A stretch of 64,000 bases of DNA from an uncultured Ruminococcus sp. (GTDB taxonomy: Bacteria; Bacillota; Clostridia; Oscillospirales; Acutalibacteraceae). The notes below the pieces were generated by a model. That model saw only the letters and a list, made by a program, of their open reading frames with translations. It was not told where the DNA came from and did no database searches. Position 1 is the stretch's first letter; every line of letters starts with the position of its first letter. Below are positions 34,352-43,457 of this stretch, piece by piece. The position numbers and the translations under genes are program-made. The stretch is from contig CACXMR010000005.1 of the NCBI GenBank assembly GCA_902768825.1, positions 15,012 through 79,011 of the forward strand, in the 5' to 3' direction.

Positions 34352-35461
34352 TTGTACGGCAGGAACGGTAGTGAAGAGGATTATTCATTCGGCTTTTCCG
34401 GCACCGAGGGCTGGCTGGGAGGCACCGAGGGAGGTTCTGATACATTAGGGGAACAGGACTACATCGGCAATGACTCCGGTTCTTTGGAAAACTGTTTTGA
34501 CCAGAGCTCTGTGGAAAATGATGTTCCCTATAATGATGGTGCAGCCGAACCCTTTGAATATGACAGGCCCGCTGACCCGGATGAATATTCTGACAGCTAT
34601 ATGAAGGCTCTTGAAAAGGTCAGCAGGCATAAGGAGGACCAGAAGAGTATCTGGACTTTCGACTTTGGCTCAAGCGATAAGGCTGATTACGGTATGCCCG
34701 ACTGGCCGAGAAGACGCCACATCGAAAAATACAAATACGGCGACATCTCTGTGCAAAGGCCGAAGAAAAGAAATGGCAGAGCTTCCTTAGGAGCAAAGAT
34801 AATGTTTGCCCTCTGGCTGGTGCTGGGGTCAGTCGCAACGGTGGTGTTCTTTTCAAAAAGGGAATTCTGGGTGCTGATATGGTTTTTTATCCAGGCGATA
34901 ACGGGCATTTGCGTTAATTTTGGGGTCTCACCCAAGAACAGGGTGAAGGGCTTTGCTGTATTTATTGTTGCTGACGCCCTGCTCACAGCAGGGGTAGTTG
35001 CGTTGAGGTTCGGCAATCCCGCAGCCTTTATGCGCCTGGCGGACAGCATGGAAAGCATTGTCGGCACGATAATTGCTTCAAGCATCGGTGCCGCCTTTTT
35101 GACCTACGGCATTGCAGGCTATTCTCGCAGCAAATCAAGGTGCCCCTATATTGTGGATGCCATGTGCCTTAACTGCATCAGGGTCACTAAAAGATCAAGC
35201 ACAGCCAAATGCTACTGCCCGATCTATGAATTCTTTTTCAACGGCAGGAAATATCTGGTCAGACCCGATTCATACAACAATCTTGCACCTCCTAAGCCCG
35301 GCGGGATGTATAAGCTCAGGATAGATCCTCTTTACCCCACGGATTACTTTGATATCAAGCGTGACGGCGCCCCCCACAAAGCAGCTATAATTCTTGGCGG
35401 GATATGGACCCTGGGGTTTGCTGCATACTTTTTAAGCCTGATACTGGCTGCTTTTCATTAA
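34352..35461 (+). CDS. Membrane protein with acidic N-terminal region
   Basis: A 369-residue protein. Residues 1-120 are acidic and low in complexity (Gly, Asp, Glu, Ser), residues 120-150 basic, and about 150-240 hold several membrane helices (LGAKIMFALWLVLGSVATVV and following). A cytosolic or outside domain comes next with CPIYEFFFNGRKYLVRP and LRIDPLYPTDYFDI, similar in pattern to DUF3592-type proteins, then a last helix. TTG at 34352 is chosen because GGAGGG is six bases before it; the ATG at 34346 touches that site. Function is unknown. Confidence 0.65.
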   Translation: MYGRNGSEEDYSFGFSGTEGWLGGTEGGSDTLGEQDYIGNDSGSLENCFDQSSVENDVPYNDGAAEPFEYDRPADPDEYSDSYMKALEKVSRHKEDQKSIWTFDFGSSDKADYGMPDWPRRRHIEKYKYGDISVQRPKKRNGRASLGAKIMFALWLVLGSVATVVFFSKREFWVLIWFFIQAITGICVNFGVSPKNRVKGFAVFIVADALLTAGVVALRFGNPAAFMRLADSMESIVGTIIASSIGAAFLTYGIAGYSRSKSRCPYIVDAMCLNCIRVTKRSSTAKCYCPIYEFFFNGRKYLVRPDSYNNLAPPKPGGMYKLRIDPLYPTDYFDIKRDGAPHKAAIILGGIWTLGFAAYFLSLILAAFH

Positions 35462-35489
35462 TTCACAAGGAGATCCGCAATAAAGAAAG

Positions 35490-35747
35490 ACACTGTGTTG
35501 CGTCAACCGAAGCCACCTGTGCCGAGCTGCTGAAAAAATATCCTATGACAGCGAAGATATGGACGTGGGGGTTCCTGAGCTTAACCAGAAAAGATGGATT
35601 CTCATAAACCCTGAAGCCCCTGATGAGATATATGCTCCCCGACGTGTACCGGCGTCCGGTGCAACCAACTACTTTGTCGGCTGCATAGCTATGGTAATGG
35701 AGCTATTATTCTATAAACAAACTATAAATATTATAAAATGGGCCTGA
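35490..35747 (+). pseudogene. Decayed fragment of a DUF3592-like membrane protein
   Basis: One frame reads LCCVNRSHLCRAAEKISYDS, then VPELNQKRWILINPEAPDEI and APRRVPASGATN before a hydrophobic end (YFVGCIAMVMELLF). That resembles the C-terminal part of the preceding protein (PKPGGMYKLRIDPLYPTDYF and final helix). No start, ribosome site or N-terminal domain is present, and the middle is shortened. I read it as the remnant of a tandem paralogue. Confidence 0.5.
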
Positions 35748-35772
35748 TTCCTGCCGGAATCAGGCTCTTTTT
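35742..35772 (+). terminator. Terminator after the membrane protein and its remnant
   Basis: Perfect 10-base arms GCCTGATTCC (35742-35751) and GGAATCAGGC (35756-35765) with a TGCC loop are followed by TCTTTTTC. Confidence 0.8.
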
Positions 35773-35811
35773 CATATCAATTGGTGAGCTTCGCTCCCCA
35801 AACCCCTTTGG

Positions 35812-35938
35812 ATTTCGCTGTCTGCGGACAGCGAGTCAGGAGGGACTTTTGCGAAAAAGTCCCTCCTGACAACCACCGAAAACGAACTATCACCGAAAAC
35901 AAACTATCACCGAAAACGAACTTCCACGGATCCGGGTA
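35812..35938 (+). repeat. R1 dispersed hairpin repeat, copy e
   Basis: Both hairpins are present (TTTCGCTGTCTG/CGGACAGCGAG and GTCAGGAGGGACTTTT/AAAAAGTCCCTCCTGAC). The following ACCGAAAACGAACTATC unit is repeated three times in tandem, unlike other copies, before CACGGATCCGGGTAT. Confidence 0.8.
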
Positions 35939-35944
35939 TATAAA

Positions 35945-35990
35945 AACAGATCCCTGCGCTTCACACTGAATGAATCGCAGGGGATGCTTT
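35945..35990 (-). terminator. Terminator of the acyl-CoA synthetase gene
   Basis: On the minus strand, ATCCCCTGCG pairs with CGCAGGGAT (one bulge) around a 17-base loop and is followed by CTGTTTTTA. It lies just after the stop at 36000. Confidence 0.65.
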
Positions 35991-35999
35991 TGCATTATC

Positions 36000-37682
36000 T
36001 CAGTTATCTCTTACTCTGACCGTCTCTTCGTCCTCGTGACGAATCTGGGCTCTCTTGATCTTGCCGCTGAAGGTCTTGGGCAGCTCGTCTACAAACTCAA
36101 TAACTCTTGGATACTTATATGGGGCTGTGGATTTCTTTACATGATCCTGCAGCTCCTTTTTCAGCTTGTCCGATGGGAAATAGCCCTTTTTAAGCACAAT
36201 GGTGGCTTTGACTACCTGACCTCTAACCGGGTCGGGCACACCTGTGATAGCGCACTCTACAACTGCGTCGTGCTCGATCAGGGCGCTCTCTACTTCAAAG
36301 GGGCCTATGCGATAGCCGGAACACTTGATAACGTCATCGTTCCTGCCCACGAACCAGTAATAACCTTCACTGTCACGCCATGCCATGTCGCAGGTGTCAT
36401 AATAATCTCCCATGAGCCTTTCCTTTGTCATCTCAGGGTTATGATAATATCCGGTAAACAGTCCCACAGGAGGATGGTTCTTTACGTCCATCACACAAAT
36501 GGAGCCTTCCTCGCCGGTGCCTACTTCCTTGCCCTCATTGTCGAGGAGTCTCAGGTCATAGATGGGGGAGGGCTTGCCTGAGGAACCTACCTTTATGTCG
36601 TCCCACTGGAAATCCGCAAGCAGCACGGAGCCTTCTGTCTGGCCGAAGCCCTGATATATGTTATGCCCCGTAAGACGCTGCCACTTCATGTTGACCTCTG
36701 CATTAAGAGGTTCGCCTGCGGTTGCATAGTGCTGGATAGACGACAGGTCATATCTTGCCACGTCCTCAAGCAGCATGAAGCGGTACATGGTGGGTGGTGC
36801 GCAGAAGGTGGTCAGCTTGTATTTTGACATTTTTTCCAGCAGCTTTGCGGGTACAAACTTGTCCATGTCATAGGCAAAGACCACGGCTCCGCATATCCAC
36901 TGACCGTATATCTTTCCCCAGCCAAACTTAGCCCAGCCGGAATCGCTGACGCTCATGTGGAGCTTGTCCTCCTGCACTCTCTGCCAGTATTTTGCTGTGA
37001 CGATATGTCCCAAGGGATGTGCAAAGCTGTGCTGTATCATCTTGGGCATACCCTCTGTGCCTGAGGTGAAATATACAATCATTATGTCATTGCTGTTTGT
37101 GGCTTCATCACCCTCAGGGCGGTCAAAGCGGTCGGGCTGTCTGCTCATTTCCTCCTCAAGGAAACGCCAGCCGTCACGGGGAGTTCCCACGACTGTCCTT
37201 GTCTCAAGGGTAGGAATTTCGGGCATAGCCTTCTCCACCTGCTCGATGACGAAATCATCGTTTATGCACACTATCGACTTGACCTTTGCGGCATTGCCTC
37301 TGTAGACGATATCCTTTTTGGTGAGCTGCAGGGTGCTGGGGATGATCGTGGCTCCTAATTTGTGGAGAGCCACTGCGCAGATCCAGTATTCCCAGCGCCT
37401 GCGGAGTATCATCATAACCACATCGCCCTTACCGATACCGATAGAGCGGAAATAATTTGCGGTTCTGTTTGACAGCAGGCTGATATCCTTGAAGGTAAAG
37501 ATCTTTTCCTCATTGTTGTCATTGCACCAGACAAGAGCCTTCTTATTTTCATCCTGCTTTGCCCATTCATCTACGATATCAAAGCCGAAATTAAAATATT
37601 CAGGGACGTTTACGGTATAATTTTTCTTGAAGTCATCGTATGAATCAAATTCAATACGGGGTAAAAATCTGTCGAGCAGCAT
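36000..37682 (-). CDS. AMP-binding acyl-CoA synthetase (medium-chain or acetyl-CoA synthetase-like)
   Basis: A 560-residue adenylate-forming enzyme. Motifs: YFTSGTEGMPKMIQHS (phosphate loop), GFGQTEG (A5), YDTCDMAWRDSEGYYWFVGR (A7), NDDVIKCSGYRIGPFEVE (A8) and PKTFSGKIKR with the catalytic lysine (A10). Its length and the A8 sequence fit the acetyl/medium-chain group. It makes an acyl-CoA from a carboxylic acid, ATP and CoA; the acid cannot be assigned. AAGGAGACAAAAAA precedes the ATG. It is transcribed alone. Confidence 0.9.
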   Translation of the reverse strand: MLLDRFLPRIEFDSYDDFKKNYTVNVPEYFNFGFDIVDEWAKQDENKKALVWCNDNNEEKIFTFKDISLLSNRTANYFRSIGIGKGDVVMMILRRRWEYWICAVALHKLGATIIPSTLQLTKKDIVYRGNAAKVKSIVCINDDFVIEQVEKAMPEIPTLETRTVVGTPRDGWRFLEEEMSRQPDRFDRPEGDEATNSNDIMIVYFTSGTEGMPKMIQHSFAHPLGHIVTAKYWQRVQEDKLHMSVSDSGWAKFGWGKIYGQWICGAVVFAYDMDKFVPAKLLEKMSKYKLTTFCAPPTMYRFMLLEDVARYDLSSIQHYATAGEPLNAEVNMKWQRLTGHNIYQGFGQTEGSVLLADFQWDDIKVGSSGKPSPIYDLRLLDNEGKEVGTGEEGSICVMDVKNHPPVGLFTGYYHNPEMTKERLMGDYYDTCDMAWRDSEGYYWFVGRNDDVIKCSGYRIGPFEVESALIEHDAVVECAITGVPDPVRGQVVKATIVLKKGYFPSDKLKKELQDHVKKSTAPYKYPRVIEFVDELPKTFSGKIKRAQIRHEDEETVRVRDN

Positions 37683-37730
37683 TTTTTTGTCTCCTTTTTT
37701 GTGTTCTTAACGATTGTTCTTCCTCGGAAA

Positions 37731-37833
37731 TAGCATTATACTGTGATTTGTAGCATTATAGTAACCAAGACTTGTAAAATAGTAGTATTATCCTAACGGT
37801 TGTAAGTTTAGCACGTTGTTTTTTTCTTGTCAA
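37731..37833 (-). promoter_or_regulatory. Control region of the acyl-CoA synthetase gene
   Basis: On the minus strand, TTGACA (37828-37833) and TAAACT (37805-37810) are 17 bases apart. Downstream lie two exact direct repeats TAGCATTATA (37731-37740 and 37751-37760), two helical turns apart, each containing TATAAT on the minus strand. They may be tandem -10 elements or a tandem operator. Confidence 0.4.
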
Positions 37834-37886
37834 GATGACTATAGTGCAATAAAAGGTACTATTATTACACTTGCCTTAGAGGGCGT

Positions 37887-38372
37887 TTATGAGCCTTTGT
37901 GAATAAGACCGGTCATGCTTCCGTAATAATCCATGTCGCTGATATCGCCGCCGATAAGCCTGCCGTCACATACCAGAAGGGTATATACTGTTCCTTCAAA
38001 TGGCGCCGATTCGCACCGGATAGTGTATCTGAGACATTCCTGTCCTTTGTAGAGCGATAGGTCACTGCCGAAGTCTCTCTGAAGCCCGTTATATTGATCG
38101 TAAAGCTCATTGAAGCTGTGGGGGATAGTGATGCTTTGACAGCTTACAAGTGCGTTTTCCGTGTCCGCTCCAAAAAAACCGGCGGCAAGCAGGGCGTCAC
38201 TGCTGTCGTTTATTTCAAGGCAGAGGGTCTTTCCGTCAAATTCCCGGTATTTATCCCTGTCCCTTGTAAGAATTGACGAAAGCAAGACTATAACCACCGC
38301 CAATGCTGTAAAAGCTCCCACAATGCAGAATAGTCTGATAATCTGTTTTTTTCTGAGTGACAAAATCAACAA
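37887..38372 (-). CDS. DUF4830-like membrane-anchored protein
   Basis: A 161-residue protein with one N-terminal helix (about residues 13-34, LFCIVGAFTALAVVIVLLSS) and an outside domain. The domain has YNGLQRDFGSDLSLYKGQEC and the ending LLVCDGRLIGGDISDMDYYG, which I recognise as the DUF4830 pattern. Function is unknown. The start is TTG at 38372, ten bases after AAAGGAG. It is not closely linked to other genes. Confidence 0.7.
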   Translation of the reverse strand: MLILSLRKKQIIRLFCIVGAFTALAVVIVLLSSILTRDRDKYREFDGKTLCLEINDSSDALLAAGFFGADTENALVSCQSITIPHSFNELYDQYNGLQRDFGSDLSLYKGQECLRYTIRCESAPFEGTVYTLLVCDGRLIGGDISDMDYYGSMTGLIHKGS

Positions 38373-38510
38373 AGGTTATTCTCTCCTTTATGTTTATGTA
38401 TGCTAACCTACAATAATTCATCCGGCCAGTATAAGACTGACGAAAGTGAACATATACTATCTGAGTAAGGCAAAGCGCCCTACAGAAAAAGAAATATATG
38501 AGGTGGTAAC

Positions 38511-38705
38511 ATGAAGCACATCAAAGGTTCATTGCAGAGAGATCAACGTGAGCAGGGAGCGCCCTTTTATAGCTTCACTCCAGACGGACACACAGCGGTC
38601 CCGTCTGTAAGGGTAATGCCCTCAAGATTCGCTTTTCCGGTGCTGCCCGCAGCCTGCACCTTCATCCGTGACCTGGGCATTGACAGGGATTCGGGCTGGG
38701 TGTAA
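38511..38705 (+). CDS. Possible small protein, unknown
   Basis: A 64-residue frame with a good GAGGTGG ribosome site five bases before the ATG. It begins MKHIKGSLQRDQREQGAPFY and has no membrane helix or known motif. The R3 repeat starts 36 bases after its stop. It could be a real short gene or a fragment; codon use gives no strong verdict by eye. Confidence 0.35.
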   Translation: MKHIKGSLQRDQREQGAPFYSFTPDGHTAVPSVRVMPSRFAFPVLPAACTFIRDLGIDRDSGWV

Positions 38706-38740
38706 CACTATCATCACTTAAAGATCAGACAAAAAAACAA

Positions 38741-38861
38741 AAGTTTCGCCAGCCTTTTCAAAGGCTGCGGTTTCCAGAGGCAGAGCCTTGGGTCAGGGGT
38801 TCGGGGACTGAAAGTCCCTGACATCTAAAGCTCTTGCCTGCCCTTGGGAAAGGGCAGGCTT
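38741..38861 (+). repeat. R3 dispersed repeat, copy 2
   Basis: Matches 31018-31146 in order: AAAGTTTCGCC, AGCCTTTTCAAAGGCT hairpin, CAGAGGCAGAGCCTTGGGTC, GGGGACTGAAAGTCCCTGAC (hairpin) and GCTCTTGCCTGCCC with GGGCAGGC. No open frame. Confidence 0.65.
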
Positions 38862-38920
38862 ATTGAACAATAGAGTTTAAAAATATATATGCAGGGCTTG
38901 GAGGTTATAGGTCAATATTG

Positions 38921-38960
38921 AAAAAAAGACTTCATCCGGGCTTTTGCAAGCCTGAATGAA
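38921..38960 (-). terminator. Terminator of the 38979 lipoprotein gene
   Basis: On the minus strand, CTTCATTCAGGCTT pairs with AGCCCGGATGAAG and is followed by TCTTTTTTT. It lies about 20 bases past the stop. Confidence 0.8.
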
Positions 38961-38978
38961 GCCGTAAAAAGTTTGCTG

Positions 38979-39803
38979 TTAGGAGTTTGTTCCCTTGATA
39001 TTCATTTCCTCGATGAGCTCCGCAAAGGAAAAGCCCCATTTTGTGCCGCTCTTTAAGGTGGCTCTGACGCCGTCATAATAGACAGTGTAATCAAGCGGCT
39101 TATAGTCCGGATCGGAATAGTGCTCGAGTATGTCCCTTTGCTGGGAGGAATAAAGGCTATTGTAAAGCTCGGTGCTGACAGTCATCTCGTCGGGTGTATC
39201 AGCGCTCTTTTCGTAGAGCTCTTTGACAATGCTTCTGGCTTCATCAAGAACAGCCTGAACAAGCTTCTCCTCGTCATCGTCTGAGGAGTGCTTTGCAAGG
39301 CTCGCATAAACGGGATTGGTGTATATTTCAAAGAATGACATACCGAATCGGTCTCCGTCCCCGAACTGACCGTAAAGCCTGTTGGTGGTGATACCCGCCA
39401 CGGAAAAATCTATACCCTCATTTTCAAGGGCGGACCGGAGATTGGTATTCATTTCCGCGTAGCCCTTGGAAGGCGGCAAGTCCTGATAGGTCTTGCTGTC
39501 AAGTATCGTCCGGACAATCTCGATAATCCTTTCCTTGTCGTTCTTGTGGGGGTCGTCATCCCTTATCTCAGGACCCTGCTTGCTGCTTTCCTGGGTCTGG
39601 GAGTCTGTCTTGCTTTCGTTTGAGCTCTGGGGTTTTGGAAGCCCTGATTCCTCTTTTGAGCCTTCCGCTGTGCTTTCGGCGGTTGAGGCTGAGGTTGTGT
39701 TCTGGGCTGAGGTCTTTTCTGTTGACTCTTTGCTGCCTGAGCAGCCGGTCAGACCTGCACATATAAAGGCGCACAGAATAAGAGATACAATTCTTTTTTT
39801 CAT
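38979..39803 (-). CDS. Lipoprotein of unknown function
   Basis: A 274-residue lipoprotein: signal MKKRIVSLILCAFICAG, lipobox LTGC with Cys21, a linker of Ser, Thr, Glu and Gln to about residue 80, then a mostly helical domain that begins DKERIIEIVRTILDSKTYQD and ends SGTKWGFSFAELIEEMNIKG. The spacing from GGGAGAG and the signal peptide fix the start at 39803. The domain resembles DUF5105-type secreted proteins in overall layout, but I am not sure. Expected on the outer membrane face. Confidence 0.72.
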   Translation of the reverse strand: MKKRIVSLILCAFICAGLTGCSGSKESTEKTSAQNTTSASTAESTAEGSKEESGLPKPQSSNESKTDSQTQESSKQGPEIRDDDPHKNDKERIIEIVRTILDSKTYQDLPPSKGYAEMNTNLRSALENEGIDFSVAGITTNRLYGQFGDGDRFGMSFFEIYTNPVYASLAKHSSDDDEEKLVQAVLDEARSIVKELYEKSADTPDEMTVSTELYNSLYSSQQRDILEHYSDPDYKPLDYTVYYDGVRATLKSGTKWGFSFAELIEEMNIKGTNS

Positions 39804-39838
39804 TTTATTCTCTCCCTGCAATTATTTTGTCACTATAA

Positions 39839-39867
39839 ATAATATCAAGTAAATTCGGAAAATGCAA
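39839..39867 (-). promoter_or_regulatory. Promoter of the 38979 lipoprotein gene
   Basis: On the minus strand, TTGCAT (39862-39867) and TATTAT (39839-39844) are 17 bases apart, directly after the ComF-like stop codon. The lipoprotein is therefore probably its own unit. Confidence 0.5.
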
Positions 39868-39870
39868 GGC

Positions 39871-40551
39871 TCAGGTTTTTGCCGGAGCTTCAAGCACAGC
39901 AAATGCGACCACTGCACATTCCACTGAAGCGGCACCTGCTTCAAGCAGCACACTCCGGCATTCCGCCATGGTAAAGCCGGTTGTCGCTATGTCGTCTATC
40001 AGCAGCAGTCTCTTTCCTCTTATGGCATCCTTATCAACAGGTGCATAGCAGCCTGCCGGGTTTCTTTCTCTTTCGGAGGCTCTCAGTGAATGCTGCACCT
40101 TGTTTTGCTTTATCTTTACAAGAGCAGGAGTAAAGGGCTTGTCAAGAAGCACCGATAACCTGCGGGCAATTATTTCGGTCTGGTCATAGCCTCGTTTTTT
40201 GAGGGACCGGATGGATAGGGGTACGTTTGTCACAGCGTCAAAGCCTGAGGTATGCTTCTTCATCACATCAGCCAGGTGCTTAGAAAAGCTTTTTGCAGCA
40301 TTCAGGTCACCGCCAAACTTAAAACGATGGAGAGCCTCTCTGACGCCGCCCTTATATTCAAACGGAGCACGGCACGACCCGCCCCCAGGCAGTTCACGCT
40401 CAAAGGCATTGCCGGAGAGGGTTTGGGCGCATTGGCCGCACTCTGTGTCGTGATAGCCAATCAGTCTGTCGCAGTAGGGACAATGCATCGGACATAGAAG
40501 CCAGACTATCCTGTTTCCAAGCTCCTTAAATAATCCTTTCAAGCCGATCAC
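39871..40551 (-). CDS. ComF family phosphoribosyltransferase-like protein
   Basis: A 226-residue ComFC-type protein. A four-cysteine zinc site at the N-terminus (CPYCDRLIGYHDTECGQC) is followed by a type I phosphoribosyltransferase fold with the PRPP motif LLIDDIATTGFTM near residue 180. The family is linked to DNA uptake in competent bacteria, though its reaction is unclear. The start overlaps recD2 by four bases (ATGA), so it is translated with it. Confidence 0.88.
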   Translation of the reverse strand: MIGLKGLFKELGNRIVWLLCPMHCPYCDRLIGYHDTECGQCAQTLSGNAFERELPGGGSCRAPFEYKGGVREALHRFKFGGDLNAAKSFSKHLADVMKKHTSGFDAVTNVPLSIRSLKKRGYDQTEIIARRLSVLLDKPFTPALVKIKQNKVQHSLRASERERNPAGCYAPVDKDAIRGKRLLLIDDIATTGFTMAECRSVLLEAGAASVECAVVAFAVLEAPAKT

Positions 40552-42749
40552 TCTCTTTCAAGAAATGTCCTCAGCCCCGAATACCTGAGGGTCTTTTTGT
40601 TGTTGTCCACCATGGTTTTAAGGGTTGAAACATTGCCTACAAGAATAAGTATCCTTTTGGCTCTCGTGACAGCAGTGTAGAGCAGGTTTCTGTAGTAAAG
40701 CTGGGGCGGCCCGTAGTACATGGGTATTATCACTGCGTCAAACTCATTGCCCTGACTCTTGTGTACGGTGGTTGCATAAGCCAGCTCAAGCTGCAGAAGA
40801 GAGTCCTCATCGTATGCGGCAAGCTTGTCGTCAAAGCGCACAAAAGCGGATCTTGAGCCTTTGTCAATGGATTCGATGGTGCCTATGTCGCCGTTGAAGA
40901 TACCCGAACCTTCCGACCCGTCGTCCCTTGTCCACAGAATGTCATAGTTGTTGCGTGTCTGCATGACCTTGTCACCGCAGCGGAAGGTGTACAGCGGCAT
41001 TGACAGCTCTTCAGCCTTGCTCTTTGAAGGATTGAGGGCCTCCTGGAGCTTTTTGTTGATCTCAGTGACGCCGAGCTCCCCTTTTCTGCCGGGGCACAGC
41101 ACCTGTATATTATCAAAGGCTGAATAGCCGTAGCTGGCGGGCAGTCTCCTTGCGCAAAGGTCAACTATTGTTGATGCAATCCTTTCCCTTTCGGGGCATG
41201 GCATAAAGAAGAAATCGCTGTCCGTCCTGGTTATCTCAGGCATCATGCCGTGTACTATCCTGTGAGCGTTGGTGACTATAAGGCTTTGCATTGACTGGCG
41301 GAATATTTCGGTGAGCTGCACCACAGGCACCTTCCCCGAAGCAATGAGATCTCCCAGCACGTTGCCCGGCCCGACGGAAGGGAGCTGATCGCTGTCTCCC
41401 ACCATGATGAGCCGGCAGCCCAGGGGCAGAGCCCGCATTACACATTCAAAAAGCGGCGCATCCACCATGGATAGCTCGTCTATTATCAGGGCGTCGCAGT
41501 CCAGCAGGTTCCTTTCGTTACGCTTGAAAACAGGGGAGTCGTTCTTGTCCCATTCCACCTCAAGGAGCCGGTGGAGAGTTTTTGCCTCCCGTGAGGTGAC
41601 CTCAGACATCCGCTGAGCCGCCCTTCCTGTGGGAGCGGCAAGAGCCACCTTCAGGCCGCACTGAGAAAACAGGGCTATGATAGCGTTGAGGGTAGTCGTC
41701 TTTCCGGTTCCCGGCCCACCGGTAAGTATCAGCAGACCTCCTGACAGAGCCTCTATTATCGCCTTTTTCTGGAGTGTGGCATAGCTTATCCCACGATCAC
41801 GCTCAAAAAGCTCCAGAGCCTGTTCCACTCCGCTTATTCTTTCGCAGGGGAATTTCAGTATCATAGACAGTCTGTCAGCGGCAAAGGTTTCGCTTCTGTA
41901 GAGCTTTGGCAGGAATATAAACTCTCTGTCCTTGAGCCTGTCACATACAAGCGCTCCGTCCGTGAGCATTACATCCAGGGCGTCTGAGATGATGCTCTCC
42001 TCAAGAATGAGGAACTTTGCAGTCACCTCGATAAGCTTTTCCTTTGGCAGGCAGGTGTGACCGTTGCCGGAATTATATTTTATTATATGGATAATGCCTG
42101 CTCTCACCCTGAAATCATCATCGGGAGCTCTTTTCAGTGCAGCGGCGATATGATCCGCTCTGTCAAAAGGAACTCCGATTCCATTGTCGCAGAGAATGTA
42201 AGGGTTTTCTTCAATAAGCCGGACAGCCTCCGTGCCGAGATATTTCCATATCCTGACGGATTCCTGCGGAGAGATGTGAAAGCGCTCCAGCCAGAGCATT
42301 ACCTCTCTCATTCCAAAGGTCCTCCTGAGCTCTTCGCTAATGGTTTGTGCCTTTTCAAGGGAGATCCCCTTGATGCGTGACAGTCGTTCCGGGTCGTTTT
42401 GCATTACCTCAAGGGTCTGGTCCCCGAAGGCGTCCACGAGTCTGCGGGCTGTAGCTCTGCCAATGCCCTTGATCACTCCCGAGGAAAGGTATTTTAGTAT
42501 GCTTTCCGAGGTAGAGGGCATATACTGCTCATAAAAGTCAAAGGAAAACTGTTCTCCATAGCTGGGATGGTTTTTCCATGTGCCGTGCAGCCTTAGCTCG
42601 TCGCCTACATTGACGCTGCTCATTATTCCTACAGCCGTTACATCGTTTCCTTCGCTGAGCATAGAGATGACAGTATATCCGTTATTGTCGTTTCTGTAAA
42701 TGATTTCCTCAACTGCGCCATAGATCTGCAGTGAATCCTTTTCTTCCAT
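40548..42749 (-). CDS. recD2: RecD-like DNA helicase RecD2
   Basis: A 733-residue 5-prime to 3-prime DNA helicase of the RecD2 type. N-terminal OB and helix-hairpin-helix parts (ISRIKGISLEKAQ region near residue 110) precede the helicase core: LTGGPGTGKTTTLN (Walker A, about residue 345), IDELSMVD (Walker B), GDSDQLPSVGPGNVL, and the C-terminal ATTVHKSQGNEFDAV. It acts without RecBC and is linked to DNA repair. It is followed by the overlapping ComF-like gene. Confidence 0.94.
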   Translation of the reverse strand: MEEKDSLQIYGAVEEIIYRNDNNGYTVISMLSEGNDVTAVGIMSSVNVGDELRLHGTWKNHPSYGEQFSFDFYEQYMPSTSESILKYLSSGVIKGIGRATARRLVDAFGDQTLEVMQNDPERLSRIKGISLEKAQTISEELRRTFGMREVMLWLERFHISPQESVRIWKYLGTEAVRLIEENPYILCDNGIGVPFDRADHIAAALKRAPDDDFRVRAGIIHIIKYNSGNGHTCLPKEKLIEVTAKFLILEESIISDALDVMLTDGALVCDRLKDREFIFLPKLYRSETFAADRLSMILKFPCERISGVEQALELFERDRGISYATLQKKAIIEALSGGLLILTGGPGTGKTTTLNAIIALFSQCGLKVALAAPTGRAAQRMSEVTSREAKTLHRLLEVEWDKNDSPVFKRNERNLLDCDALIIDELSMVDAPLFECVMRALPLGCRLIMVGDSDQLPSVGPGNVLGDLIASGKVPVVQLTEIFRQSMQSLIVTNAHRIVHGMMPEITRTDSDFFFMPCPERERIASTIVDLCARRLPASYGYSAFDNIQVLCPGRKGELGVTEINKKLQEALNPSKSKAEELSMPLYTFRCGDKVMQTRNNYDILWTRDDGSEGSGIFNGDIGTIESIDKGSRSAFVRFDDKLAAYDEDSLLQLELAYATTVHKSQGNEFDAVIIPMYYGPPQLYYRNLLYTAVTRAKRILILVGNVSTLKTMVDNNKKTLRYSGLRTFLERE

Positions 42750-42799
42750 TTTCTCACCCCGGCAAGGTCAAGTTTACTTTTGGGAGGGATCATGCTTCA

Positions 42800-43258
42800 T
42801 TATTCAAGCTTCCAGGATATTAGTTTTCTGTGGCTGTATTCAAGCTTGAGAGAAAAGAAGGGGACACTCTTTTCAAGCAGGTCAAGGAATATACGGTCGC
42901 CCTCCCATATGGGAAGCTCATTTCTCACCTTGTCCTTATCTACCCACGTTAGCTCTCCTTCGCTGCATTCGGCAAGCTCCCCTTCAAAATCACAGGCTTT
43001 GTAGAGAAACATGATCTCATGCCAGTCGCCGTCGGAAAATGTTATTATCCCTCTTAGCTCAGGGTCTTTGAGGATGAGACCTGTTTCTTCCTTTGCCTCA
43101 CGCTTTATACATTCTCCCGGAGCTTCGCCGCATTCTAAATGTCCGCCTATTCCGAGCCATAGGTCATGGTTTGGGTCGTTTTTCTTTTTGTTGCGGTGGA
43201 GCATGAGATACTTTCCGTCTTTTTCGATGTAGCACATTGTCGTAAGTTCCGGATCCAT
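42800..43258 (-). CDS. Nudix hydrolase, MutT/8-oxo-dGTP type
   Basis: A 152-residue Nudix enzyme. The full box GHLECGEAPGECIKREAKEE followed by TGL is present (about residues 38-60) with all acidic residues. The N-terminal TMCYIEKDGKYLMLHRNKKK and the LWLGIGGHLE form fit enzymes acting on 8-oxo-dGTP or related nucleotides. It lies 50 bases upstream of recD2 on the same strand. Confidence 0.88.
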   Translation of the reverse strand: MDPELTTMCYIEKDGKYLMLHRNKKKNDPNHDLWLGIGGHLECGEAPGECIKREAKEETGLILKDPELRGIITFSDGDWHEIMFLYKACDFEGELAECSEGELTWVDKDKVRNELPIWEGDRIFLDLLEKSVPFFSLKLEYSHRKLISWKLE

Positions 43259-43457
43259 AGTGATATCTTCCCTTCATATTTTCTGTCTGTCGTATAATTA
43301 TATCAGAATAAGAAGGAATAGTCCACATGGATATGCTTCAGAATGAATATTTTTCCTGAAAAAATGAGTTCTTTCCTGACAGCCTTTGGGGTGCGGCGGC
43401 GTTTTTTTAGCAAAAGACTATAAACTGTAGTTTTTAGATTTTTTTTTCAAAAAGCTA
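43259..43457. other. Non-coding gap before the tRNA promoter
   Basis: About 200 bases with no open frame of note. TATAATTATA near 43293 could serve the minus-strand Nudix gene. I see no other element. Confidence 0.4.
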
